The notes below the pieces were generated by a model that did no database searches, was not told the origin of the DNA, and saw nothing but the letters and a program-made list of their open reading frames with translations. From the NCBI GenBank assembly GCA_028583605.1, contig CM053329.1:10464501-10528500 (forward strand): 64,000 nucleotides of DNA. Reading direction: 5' to 3'. Shown one piece after another: positions 33,239 through 44,697 of this stretch (within the stretch, counting starts at the first letter, position 1; each line of letters starts with the position of its first letter). This DNA is from Dastarcus helophoroides (taxonomy: Eukaryota > Arthropoda > Insecta > Coleoptera > Bothrideridae). A program made the position numbers and the translations under genes.

Positions 33239-34630
33239 CAGGATGGACCATAAGTAATGGTACACAGAGCAATGATGGATTTTTCGAATAAAATTAATGT
33301 GATTTAGCTACATTTACCTAATACCAAAAGTTGATTTTAACAGAGCTACAGGGTTTCAAATTTGAAAAAACAAATTCGTTTTTTTCGTATAACTATGGAA
33401 TGAATTGTAATACGCAATACGTACGTAATAAGCACGAAATTTGGCACAAGGAGGTTTCTCAAGTCGACAAACTCTAATTTGCTAACATATTACCAAGAGC
33501 TGATAAGGGGCGCTACCTGCGCTATCGTGCATAATTCTAAATCCTCATAACGTTTTTGTGCACCTACGTATATTAATTTTAAATAAGTTATTTTATTTCC
33601 CCATATTTTTTACGTAAAAAAGCGTACTTTGTAAAAGTTGATACGAGCAACCGTTTCCAAGATATTTGACTTTAAAGCTTGACATGCCTTGGTTTTAAAT
33701 TACTAAGATATTAAATTTTCGAAGTAGGCTTGAAAAAAAGTAATCATAAGACAGCTTTGAAACTAATGTATGTCAAATATTACTTTGCTGATAATATTAT
33801 TACTTAAATTTGAAAAATCTCGATAAAGAAAATGGAAAAAATTAAGATGTAATTTATTTTCTAACATAGAGATGTGAGATATAATCTCTGAGTCCGCGCA
33901 AGAAAATTTTAATAGTCTGGGTGGTCAAAGCAGATATTTGGAGATATATTTTAATAAAGGACAGCCAGATTTTTAATTGTTTACAATCCCTTTACATGAA
34001 AAAGGTCATTTCCCACATACTTATTTTTGAAAATAAATTTTGTTATGGTATTTTATTTAAATTTGCTTTAAAAATTTACAAAATATGTGTAATAATAATG
34101 TAAGTAGAGTAATATTTGACTCTATTTTAGAGTCAGTTTTATTACTTTTATTTTGAAACTTCCTGCGAAAAATTCACATTTACATAACTTAAAATAAACG
34201 TACGTCAAACTTTGAAGGAACCTTGAAAACGGCTGCTTGAATCAATATTTAGAAAGTATACGTTTTTTACCCAAAAAATATAGAGAGATAAAAATATCTA
34301 TTTAAAATAAGTGTACATGAATGGCACAAAAAGTTTATGATGCTTTAGAATAATACAAGGCAGCGCAGGTGGCGCCCCCTATGAGTTATTGACAATCTAT
34401 TAGCAAATTAGAATTTCTTGACAAAAGAAACCCCTCCTATACCAAATTTCTTATCTATAGTGCAATGTGTTCATCAGCTATGCGAAAAAATCACAATTTT
34501 TTTTCAACTTTGACACCCTGTATCTCTGTTAATATCAACTTTTGGTAAAAGGTAAATGTGGCTAAATCACGTTATCTTTGTAGGAAAAATCTACTCTTGC
34601 TCTATGTACAATTACTTATGGTCCACCCTG
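33239..34630. mobile_element. 1.39-kb MITE with ~450-bp inverted repeats
   Basis: Left end CAGGATGGACCATAAGTAAT; right end is the complement of CAGGGTGGACCATAAGTAAT. Pairing runs on for about 450 bases per arm (33239-33690, 34190-34630) at roughly 75-80% by eye, with shared words such as GTGATTTAGC, CCAAAAGTTGAT and TCTAATTTGCTAA. The right flank is TA. The left flank is altered. There is no transposase ORF. The ends resemble the 316-bp MITE at 8506, so they may share a transposase source. Confidence 0.8.
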
Positions 34631-34638
34631 TATACATA

Positions 34639-35123
34639 TGTAGAACTCCGTTAATCCGACCATGACAGGTCTAACGGGTAGGTGGGATCCCAAAAAAGGT
34701 TGAACCATCCGAAGTTTCAAAAATTAGGATAAATCTGAAGGAAAAATGTATTCTCTGAATTAAATTACATACACACACTACATACATATACCTAATATAA
34801 TACATATTTTATTTTTAATAGATATGTATGTAATATTTGTGACATTAACATTAATACCAAAATTGTTTCCTGCTGCAGACTTGAATGACAAACTTTTGCA
34901 TCTCTATCACTTAATATTTTTAAATTTAAGGAAACAAGAGGAGTACAGATGTCCTTGAAGGTGCTTTAGATACTTTAAAAGCATATTTTATTTACAATGT
35001 TTACGTAGGGAAAAAATGCAGAAGATACAAATTCAAAAATATTAATTTTATGTAGTACCACAATGAAGGTCAGATTATCCAGAGAGTCGTATCATCTGAG
35101 GTTGGACTAACGAAGTTCTACTG
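34639..35123. mobile_element. pogo/Tigger-like MITE, ~485 bp
   Basis: The left terminus TAGAACTCCGTTAATCCGAC and the right terminus (complement of CAGTAGAACTTCGTTAGTCC) form TIRs of about 25 bp, with TA beside each end (34637-34638, 35124-35125). The interior includes a CATACACACACTACATACAT-type simple repeat and no ORF. The terminal sequence type is that of pogo/Tigger elements. Confidence 0.75.
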
Positions 35124-35195
35124 TATTTCGTTTAGATGAAAATTTTCGGAGTTAGCACTGGTTCACGCAACGCAGTAATTGCTGTTGGAGTCGAA

Positions 35196-35420
35196 CATTT
35201 AGAGCGATCCTAGGGGATCACACAGTTATCAGTTCCATAAATATTTGAATTGATTGTAGAAAAAAATGCGTATATCTGAAAGAAGACAATTTTTTTTGCA
35301 CAACAAGAAAATTTGGATAACATTTCAAATTCATACTAAAGAAAAATGATTTAATTTGGTCTACTGACTGTTCACTTTAGTAATTGGTACGGAACCCAAT
35401 TATGCAGCCCAACTCGCTCT
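35196..35420 (-). repeat. Interspersed repeat, uninterrupted paralog of 23130-23610
   Basis: On the minus strand it reads GGTTCCGTACCAATTACTAA, GTGAACAGTCAGTAGACCAA, AATTTTCTTGTTGTGC and TTTCTACAATCAATTCAAAT in the same order as the 23-kb copy, without the hairpin element. It shows the empty site of that insertion. A GCGAGTTGGGCTGCATAATT end resembles a common insect repeat terminus. Confidence 0.65.
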
Positions 35421-36200
35421 TGCCTGAATTATTTCAATTTGCTTGTAGCGATCGAATTTGTTACTTTTGCCAAACATCAGTAAGAATCATTTTTTATTTA
35501 TTTTTCAATGTATATTTCGTATTTTTCATTATATATGAGGAATTTAACATGTTCTCCCTTGGTATTTTAATAGTTATGAACTTTAAAAATGGATGGGCGT
35601 AAAGACATCAAGCCCAGGTTAAAAGCTGTAATTTGAACTAGATTCGAGTTATGCAAGCGTCATTTTCAGAAAGATATATGGTAGCCGGAGGTTTTCGTAG
35701 CTCGCAAATTACCTGGATGGTGTTCAACTGCTCATTAAATTTTATATATCGCATTAAGTCTACCAAATCTTGTACCCACACCCACATCATTCTACTGTTT
35801 CAATGGACCATAAAAAAGAGGCTGTAAAATCTCAGTAATAAAAATTTAATATATTCATTAATACATTTTTTTTATAATAACATCCGACTATGTATATTAT
35901 GATTTCGTGAAGGTCCGAAATCTTTATAATTCAGTCAAGTTATCATTTGACGGGATTATTTTGAGAAATATTGCTAAAAGCCACTTTTTTATTGATGTGT
36001 AGAAAACTGGGTTTTAGAGTTGAGTGATATTTTTCTCTTAACGGTTTTAGGGACCGCAATACTCTTTCCTTTGGCCAAATTGTGTAAAGTAGTTTCCTGA
36101 TCATATTTCTATAACACCAGAACCGACAAAACTTTATCGATTTTTTTTGCATCGAAAATTCACTTCTCTACAACTTTGATTCAAAACTTATTTGGGTAAA
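35421..36200. other. No gene recognised
   Basis: A minus-strand ORF of 69 codons (35943-36152) and other short ORFs occur, but I see no homology or codon signature. Otherwise AT-rich and featureless. Confidence 0.35.
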
Positions 36201-36203
36201 TTT

Positions 36204-36380
36204 ATCTTGTCCCCTAGGAACCAAAAAAGATTAAAAAACACAACAGTTGCTTAGAGCAAAGGAGAGGTTCTAGCAGGTTGCTTAGGGCACTGTTTTTGTG
36301 TTTTTTAATCTTTCTTGGTTTCATGGGACAAGATTTGTATATCAATTTTTGAAAATAACCAAGGACCAGTCCGTTCCACC
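36204..36380. repeat. Hairpin element, copy 6, core deleted
   Basis: Arms remain from CTTGTCCCCTAGGAACCAAA to the mirrored CTTGGTTTCATGGGACAAG, with the tail AACCAAGGACCAGTCCG. The usual TCTAACGCG core is replaced by a short GAGAGGTTCTAGCAGG loop. The stem is shorter (~45 bp) than in copies 1 and 2. Confidence 0.75.
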
Positions 36381-37488
36381 AAGAAAAGAAAATAATAATA
36401 ACATTGGTCAACACTGATTTTGTCACACGAACTCTGGTAGGTAATTGTGTTTGGACTACCTATCCCCATCATGAAACCGTACTTTTTTTTTCATCACTCC
36501 CAGTTTACTCGTGGCAAGGTAAAATTTATTTTTGGAAATGTAGTTTTTCCAAATACTGTTTGTTTTTATTTAGGTCCATATATTACTTACATCTTAATAA
36601 ATTTTATCAGAAGTAAAACATAATATCATGATTACAATAATTCTTCATTCGAAGTTTTTTTTATTATTAAAATTTGGGTACTTTTTATGTGAATGAGATA
36701 CCAGGGATCGAAAAAATCACAATTAGGAAAGAGTTTGTCATACACGTGGATCTTTAATTTGTAAGTAGAAAACTGTAAAGCATTTACACTTGTAAAGCTC
36801 TCTGGTATATTTCTACCACCACTTCATATCAAATTAGGATTACCAAAAATTTTCTAGAGGGGATGGTTCCCAATAAAAAAGGAGTTTTATATTTTAAAGA
36901 GAAATTCCCCAGAATAAGAGAAGTAGTAGTAATAGAACCTCAAATTATGAAAATTAATAAAACACTCGTTGTTTAAAGAAAAATAAAATATTTTGAAAAA
37001 ATCAGCATGAAGATGCATCAACAATTTAATTGGAAATTTTTTGGTTTACCACAAGAGTGACATCTAAAGATATTTGGTTAAAAACTTTTATTAGAGCATT
37101 AAACTTTGAGTTGCAATATGGGGATCAAGATTCATTTTTTAGACACATATCCTAATTATGTTCCTACGAATTAGGGGGCCCTGGGAGGTTCTAAGTGGTA
37201 AGATTTGATAAAAGTTTCATGCGGACATCCCAATGATGGAAAAACTTCACCAGGGCAGATTAAACTCAAGGGTGTTGACTGACTACTACTGCTTGATCAA
37301 AAGGGACCAATTAAGTGCTAAATAATCTAGAAAAACAAAGGTTGTACGTTCCTAATGTACATTTTTTATGTTATATTTCTGAAGATCCATCATTTTTCAA
37401 ACATTTGACAAACAAATGTCGTGGGTGAAGAAAATTTCAAAACTGCTTATTTTTAATGACAACTGAGACTATTAAAAAATACAAAACA
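36381..37488. other. No gene recognised
   Basis: About 1.1 kb of AT-rich sequence with no repeat or coding stretch I can name. Confidence 0.35.
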
Positions 37489-37560
37489 CAGGCCCGTAAC
37501 CAGGATTTTTTTTCGGGGGCGATCCTTCTGCTAAAACTACCTGATCTTTGTTTGCGTTTA
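37489..37560 (+). mobile_element. DNA transposon terminus (CAGGCCCGTAACCAGGA type)
   Basis: CAGGCCCGTAACCAGGATTT followed by TTTTTCGGGGGCGATC has the form of a terminus widely seen in arthropod DNA transposons (CAGTGGCGTAGCCAGGA...CGGGGGG). An AT array begins about 300 bases further on. The matching far end is not found, so superfamily and extent are open. Confidence 0.4.
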
Positions 37561-37859
37561 GGTTAGAGCTAAGAAGCCACTATCCAATACTACTTGACTA
37601 TTAATATTATTATTATTGTGTACACTATACTAAAATATAAAAAAATACACTAAAACCATTTCTAGAGTTTAACTGTTCTAACATTCTGACAAAGTAATTT
37701 AACAACAACGTTGCCTATTTATGTTAATTTAATGTAAGATGATAAAATTACTCGAAAAACATTCCTTTTCTAAAATTTATCTTTGAACTGTCTTCTATAA
37801 TCTGCACTTTGTATAAAAAATGCCTATAGAAAGTGCTCTATTTATAGATATAGTTTGAA

Positions 37860-39990
37860 GTCAGCTGGAAAATTTTTTTTTTTTCTAATTTCGATTAAAT
37901 TCATAATTTTAACTTTTATCTCAAATTTAAAGTTTGCACCCGAACATTTAGAATTTAAATATTCTTTTTAAATTCTGGAAGATTAAATGTTTTTTTTTAA
38001 GTTCAAGTTTCCTCTTGGCGTCCAACTCTTTTTCTAACTGGCAACAACTTCAATTTCTACGTTTTTTATTTTGGGCAATTTTGGGAATTATTGTTGCTAT
38101 CTGAATTTGCAATGTCGAAATGCATTTGATTCTTCCGAATTTCGAAAAAAAGTTGCTTTATCGTTTTTTGTACGTTTTTTACCTTTAATCTCAAAATTTC
38201 GAGCTTTTTTGGAAATGTTCAATTTGCTAAATGCGAACTATATTAATACTTAACTTTTTTTCTCAAAATTCAAAGTTTAAAATCTTGGTATTTACTTCAA
38301 ACCCACAAATATTTTTTTTAAACTTCGATTCTTTCTAGAAACCTGAAAATTTCTTAAAAATTTTTGTGAAAAATGTCAGATATCGAAATTCTGAACTTGA
38401 TCTTGAGTTTTTTGAATTTGGAATTTTTATTCGAAATGTCTAGAAAAGTCTACATTTAGAGTGGACAAACTCGTTCTAGAAAAAGTTTAATTACGACCGA
38501 GTTTATCCTTAAAATTAACCAAAATTCATTATTAAACATTTCTGAAAATATTAACCTTTTTAAAAATTTTGAATTTTCGAACAAAATTATACAATACAAT
38601 ATATTAGTTCTTAATGTGACCTGTTCGAACTCAAAATTTTTAGTTTTTTAAATTCGAAATTTTAGAAATAAGTTGACATTTAGAATTACTCTCTAAATGC
38701 GAAAAAAAGAAGCCTAATTTTTGAAAAAAAAAAGTTTGAAGTCAAAATTTGCTAAAAAGAATCTCTCATTTCCAAAAGATAAAATATATTAACAAAACCT
38801 ATTAACACTCAACATTTTGTCTTGAAACAAAATTCAAAAAATAAACTTCAATATTTCCTGAAACTTTTAGTGTTTTCTTAAAATCGCCAGGGGATTTTTT
38901 TTTACAAATTAAATGTCTAGAGAGAAAGTCAAAATATTTTGAAGAAGTCTGAATTTTGAACCAGTGCTATTGTAAAAATTTTGAAAAATAAACTGAAGTC
39001 ATTAATCTCATTTTTTTTTTTCAAAATTTCGAGTTTAATCTTGACATTTTTAAACTCGTCGTAAAAAGTTGTAAAAATTTTATATAACAACTTTTTCTAA
39101 AAATATGAAATTAAAGTTAAAATGTCCTGAAAAAAAGTACAATAAATTCTTAATTAAACTTGAAATTTGGTAACTAAGATAGAAATTTCAATATTTTTTG
39201 GAATTTTGGAGAAAAAAATCGAATTTTCGAAATCGAAATATAAACAAATTAACTTTATAACAAAAGATTTCGAAATTTTTTATTATGAAGTTAAAACTAT
39301 TTGAAAAAATTAAAAATTTCGAATGAAACTGATGGGTTAAAGTTATTAAAAAAATTCTGAAATTTCCAACTTAAAAATGCTCAACTTTTGTGCAAAACTC
39401 AATTTCATCTCATTTTAGACATTTTTTTAAAGTTCAATTGACATGTTAGAAAAAGTATAGAAGAAATTCGTTAAAATAATGTATTAAAATATATGTTCCC
39501 AAAATAATGGCTTATAAAATATTTTGATTTTTAAAAAAAAAGTCTAGCAATCAAAATTGTATTCAAAAACCGAGTTTAAAATTTAAATTTTTAAATTTCA
39601 GAACTGTAAAACTATAATTACAAAATCCAAGTTTTTCTCAAAATTTGGTGTTAAATCTCGAAAAATTGCCTGTATAAATTTCCAGTTCTTCTCAAAATTT
39701 GAATTTTTTTTGCAAGAGGGAATTTAAGCTTGAAAAATTTGCAAATTCAACATTATTTTAATAACATTCAAAACGTAAGATTGAAATTTCAAATAAAAAA
39801 AAGGAATTTCAAGAAAAGTTTAATTTGTTTTAGAAACGAAATCTCAGATTTGAATGTCAAAATATTGGAAAAAATTCAAATAAGTTTAAGGTAAAAATTT
39901 TAAGATTTAGGGCGAAAATTCGAGAATGAACTCGAAATTTTAAGAACTTCTTCATTTGAAAATGTTATACTCCTTCTGAGTATCCTGAGT
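37860..39990. repeat. Degenerate AT array
   Basis: This is a 2.1-kb array of AAATTTCGA-type words of mixed polarity (AATTTCGAGCTTTTTTGG, GAAATTTCGAATGAAAC). No coding content is supported. Confidence 0.65.
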
Positions 39991-40611
39991 ATAACCTAAG
40001 ATCTATTATTTTTTTAATTTCGACTGAGATATCAAAATGTTTTTTTTTTTTTGTTAATTGTGAGTTTTGGCTTGTTAATGCCTTTTTTGTTTAGAGTATT
40101 TTACTTTTTGGGTACCTTCGTTAGCTTTTCGTTTTTGCCTAATTTAACATTTTGCTCACCTTTTTACCTTGCTTAATTGTGCTTAAAATCCGGTCTCTAA
40201 TAATAAGAAATGGCGCTAAATTTGAAAAAAAACCTTCTAATTTTTTCGTTGTCATTCCTTAACAGTGACATTTTGTGTGTAATACTGACAAAGATTTCAC
40301 ATAGCGGTTATGCGTATAATAACAGATCAGATAATCAAATAATCAGTGTTTTGGTTCTAGCAAGTTAAATATACGAAAAATTGCGGAGGGAAATGGATTT
40401 CGTTGGGTTAAAAAAAATTTAGATTTTATTGGACCTACGGCGAGTTAGAAATGAAAACTATAAATAGGAATTAAAAATTAAAATATATACGCTTCGGTAG
40501 CATAACCTCAAATTGATAATGTTCAAAGGAAATGATCGAAAAAACAATTAAAACTTCAAATTTCTATTTTATCCTTCCCTTTAATAGCCTGCGTATTATA
40601 GAGCTCCTATT
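39991..40611. other. No gene recognised
   Basis: AT-rich transition between array and deleted mariner; nothing identifiable. Confidence 0.3.
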
Positions 40612-40615
40612 TATA

Positions 40616-41478
40616 CGAGGGTAAATTAAATATGAACCTGAATTTCTATCATGTCGCCATCGGAAGTGTGCGCATACACTTAGACATGTTAGGTGGGAAT
40701 ATCACGTGACTTCCTACACTTAAGCAAATTCCGTTCTTGCCGTTCGTCAGATGTAAATACAATGAGTGAGTAAGAACTTCATCCTCACGTTGCTGCAGCA
40801 CATTATTATTAAAGTTCTTGCCGTTGAAGGTGTAAAGTCCGCCGAAATTCTTCATAGGCTAGAAACACATGTTGGGGATACTTGTTTGAAGAAAACTCAA
40901 ATGTATGAATGCCACAAAAAATTTTTGGAACGACGAACTCAAGGTAAAAACTCATCTCTCAGATGGAAAGGTTTTTGAGACAGTGTTTTGGGATTTTAAA
41001 GGAGTTGTGCACGTCGATTTTCTACATGATTATCGTATGGTTAATGCTGCCTACTACTGCCAGCTATTGGAATGAAGCAAAACCTGCGTAACCGCGGAAG
41101 AGGAGCGAATTTTCGTTCAGAAATGTGATTTTGCTTGACGACGATGCCCGCCACTATATAGCTAGCCGACACATCAAGAATTAGGCATTGGGAAACATTA
41201 GAACACCCTCCTTATAGTCCCGATTTATCACCATGAAAGAAGCTCTAGGAGGTGAGCGATTCCATGATGATGCTGCTGTTGAGACATGTGTGCGCAATTG
41301 GCTGCGAACACGCCTCCCTTTTTTTATGATGATGGCATTAAAAACTCCCAATCCGTTCGAGAACATGCATAACAAAGTCAGGAGATTATGTAGGAAAATA
41401 GTTAATAACTGTCATATATGTATCTTGTACCAATAAATTTTTAAAAACAAATTCCGGTTCATATTTGATTTACCCTCG
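40616..41478 (+). mobile_element. Deleted mariner-family element, 863 bp, intact ends
   Basis: TIRs of ~29 bp (CGAGGGTAAATTAAATATGA; complement at the right end with one early difference) are flanked by TA (40614-40615, 41479-41480). The interior is a transposase deletion derivative. Intact ends with a broken gene make this a candidate substrate for a related transposase acting in trans, but I see no such gene in the window. Confidence 0.85.
40764..41420 (+). pseudogene. Mariner-like transposase remnant with internal deletion
   Basis: The N-terminal part reads IKVLAVEGVKSAEILHRLET, DTCLKKTQMYECHKKFLERR (40800-40945), a helix-turn-helix type region of SETMAR/mariner-like transposases. Most of the central catalytic part up to FKGVVHVDFLHDYRMVNAAYYCQLLE (about 40990-41075) is deleted. 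Then come a LLDDDARHYIASR-like block with the second D (about 41135), HPPYSPDLSP-like remnants (41205-41230), and KEALGGERFHDDAAVETCVR (41235-41300). Several frameshifts. Confidence 0.75.
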
Positions 41479-41480
41479 TA

Positions 41481-42752
41481 TCTCCGTTAATTTATAAATA
41501 AATAATTGGGAAGATTTAAAACGTGAATGCACCACGTGTATCTCGTGCTTGCAGTTATAATCATTTAAAACTTTTTTGCGCTATTATGTATATCCCTAAA
41601 GCGCATATTTAGTCTATTACATCCGAGAAAACTAGAAACACAATGAACTTATTTACCGAATGAATAAGTTATGAATTCATTGACTGAATGCACAGACGCC
41701 ATTGTTCTCAATATTGTAATAGCATTTTGTTGTGGAACGTAAATTGCTGTGTAATGCAGCCGCCCACCCATTGTATTATTAGAAACCAATATGAGAAATA
41801 AAAGCAACAATAAAAATTTTAAAAGTAAAGAATCGAGTTTTGTTTACTTTGTTTGCGAAATAATTTTTTGTGAATTGCTTCAATATGGGCCATATTGTTA
41901 TACAACACAAAATCTATTGTGCTGTTGAAGAAAGTAAACGCATTTTTTGCATGTAGTTTCCGTATTTTGTCTTAATTACATACTTTAGGAGAAAATGGAT
42001 CCATACACATGTGTACAAAAGTTGCTAACAATTTCAATGCTACCGCTTACTTTGACATCATCAGAATTTCTTAAATTTCGCTCTTACTTTATTCCAGAAA
42101 TTAGTGTCAAAAATTTCAAAATTTTAAATAAATTTTAAAATTGTTTCTTTTCAGGTGCTTTGACCTACAAGTTTTTGATTGCATAAATGAATTCGGTATG
42201 AAAATATGCTAACAAATCGCAATTCTTGAAGATTAATTAATTATTGGTAAATTAATTAATGGTAAAGTCAAAGTTTCAAATTTTTGAAATACATGATGAT
42301 TTAGAATTCGATGCACATACATATTTTAAGTGCATTTTTGGGATCAAAATAAGACCTACAGCCATGGTAAGTGACTCAAGAAAAATCGATAATGTCAAAC
42401 TGTGAATACTTGATCGAATCATCTGAAACTTTGCAAGCTTTCTGTGCTTTTTAGGTCTTCTATTTTTTTTAAATTCCTAAATACTGTAAATTAACTTTAG
42501 GAGGGATTAAATAGAATTTACACGTTTCTTGGGCAAAATTTTGCGTGTCCACTGGGAAACTTCAAATTCGAATAAAATTATCTAATTGGCCGTAAAGAAA
42601 CCTAAAATTTTGATCTCTTACATTTTTTGATACAATTATTTGTTTACAGGAAAATCATGCTAAAGAGGAGAGTGTTATAAAAATAATCATTATCTCATCT
42701 TAATTAAGCTTAGGGTACATTTTAGATTTAGGAAATTGAATTAATTTATTTA
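41481..42752. other. No gene recognised
   Basis: AT-rich sequence. I see no repeat family or coding stretch that I can support. Confidence 0.35.
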
Positions 42753-42754
42753 TA

Positions 42755-44695
42755 CAGTGCTAGTCTGTAACTTGGAAAGGTTCAGTAAATCAAAGACAGT
42801 TTTTTTTCGAAAGTATGTTTGAACACGTCGATTAATATTTCAATTTGCGCACTTTGTGATATAGGAAAATTTTATACAGCACGTCCCAAATTTAAGATAT
42901 GACGGCTTTGAACATTTTTTTAAATGGCATCCGCTATTTTTTTGCTTTTTTCTGCTTTCCTGCCTAAAGAGTATATCAAGTTACACATGCGTACCAAATT
43001 TCAATTTTTTATTTCTTGTCATTTAGAAGGTATTTAATAAATTTAGTAACTAATTCCAAAAATCAAGAAATCTGATTCAATTCAAAACAGTTTTCATAAA
43101 GTTAAAAAATAACGTATCAGAAGATATTCGTTTGATATTTTTTGTCAAACTGGGTTGACGTCTTATCACAATCTTATAAAAAAGGTTAATAAAAACAAAT
43201 AAGAAGAGTAGCATCGTATTGATCGAAGAGGCCATTAGTTTATTCGTTTAGTGAGGAACACCATTTGTTAAAAAATCCACCAAAATGACGTATTTAACTG
43301 AAACCCACAAGATTGAAATTTTAATAATGATTGAATACGGAGATAGAACAAGAACACAAAATGAAGTTATTCTTTTATTCAGAGAGAAGTGTCCTTATTT
43401 AAAACCCATATCGCAAAGTACCGTAAGCGAGATCGAAAAACAGTTTCGGAAAATGGGCATTTAAGAAAAACAAGTAATCCCCGTCAGAAAGGACTCAATG
43501 AAGATGTCAAAATTAATGTACTTCTATCTCTTCAAGAAAGTCCACCCTCCCTACAAGTCAGATAGGTAAGGAACTCGAAATTAGCCAATCTTCAGTTGCA
43601 AGAATTCTTAAAATCCAGAAATTTTATCCTTATAAATGACAATTCTCCATGAACCCTTAAAAAATGGATAGAAGACTCCAGTTTTACGAACAAATGATGG
43701 ATCTACTGGACAGAAATGTTTCCAAGCATAGAAAATATCCTGTTTTCAGATGAATCAACGTTTATGTTAAATGGTGACCTAAATCATCAAAATTGTCGTT
43801 ACTGGGCAGACAACAACCTACACTAAATGAGGGAAGGCCACACTCAACATCCAGAGAAAGTCAATGTTTGAGCAGGGATTGTTGGTGATCGAGTTATAGG
43901 ACCAATTTTCTTTCAAGTAAATCCCAATGGTGCAGGATATTTAGAATTCTTGCAGGAAGAGCTAATTCCTGATTTAGTTATTTTGTTTCCTGATCCGGTC
44001 GAAGCTGATGTTCCGAATAGAAACATCTGGTTTCAACAAGACGGTGCCCCTCATCATTTTACAAGACCTGTTCGTGAGCATCTGGATGATGTATTTCCAA
44101 ACAGATGGATTGGTAGAAGAGGACCTTTTGAATGGCCATCCAGGTCTGCGGATCTAACATCTATGGACTATTTCTTATGGGAATATTTGACGGGAAAAGT
44201 TTTTAAGACCAAACTTGCAAATATTGAGAAGTTGAAAGGGTGAATAAGACTGGAGTGTAGACTACTTTCTTCCAAAGTAATTAGAAATGTTCAAAACGAG
44301 TTTCAGTTCCGTTTAGGGTATTGTCAGTTAGTAGGTAAATGGATAACATTTTGAATATCTATCTAAGAAAAATTATTGAGTTGAATCAGATTCCTTGATT
44401 TTTCAAATTAGTTAATATTTGTTGAATATATTTTAAATGACAAGAAATAAAAAATTGGAATTTGATACGCATATTTAAATTAATATATCCTTTAAGAATA
44501 ATTAAGAAAAAAATGGGGTTGCCATCTAAAAAAATTGTTAATGACGTCATATGTTAAATTTGAGACATTCTCTATAAAATTTTCCTACATCAAAAAGAGC
44601 ACAAATTAAAATATTAATCGAAGTGTCCGAGCATATTTCCGAAAAAAAACTGTCTTTGATTTACTGAATATATTCCAAGTTACAGACTAGCACTG
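42755..44695 (+). mobile_element. Tc1/mariner-superfamily element with DD41D transposase and ~340-bp TIRs
   Basis: Ends CAGTGCTAGTCTGTAACTTG and its complement are flanked by TA (42753-42754, 44696-44697). Inverted repeats continue for about 340 bases (42755-43095, 44360-44695), including GTAAATCAAAGACAG and AAATTTAAGATATGACG words in both arms. The single gene lies between them. Long TIRs are unusual for Tc1/mariner but known in some lineages. By spacing of catalytic residues it belongs near the DD41D (rosa-type) group. Confidence 0.85.
43285..44355 (+). pseudogene. DD41D-type transposase pseudogene
   Basis: It starts MTYLTETHKIEILIMIEYGD (43285), followed by a helix-turn-helix-like region (ISQSTVSEIEKQFRK). 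A stop occurs at 43462 and others near 43565, 43638 and 43826. Catalytic blocks: ILFSDESTFMLNGD (about 43740-43780) with the first D; IWFQQDGAPHHFTRPV (44025-44070) with the second; and WPSRSADLTSMDYFLWEYL (44130-44195) with the third. I count 41 residues between the second and third D, hence DD41D. The C-terminal block runs to QLVGKWITF near 44350. Three to five stops or shifts make it inactive. Confidence 0.85.
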
Positions 44696-44697
44696 TA

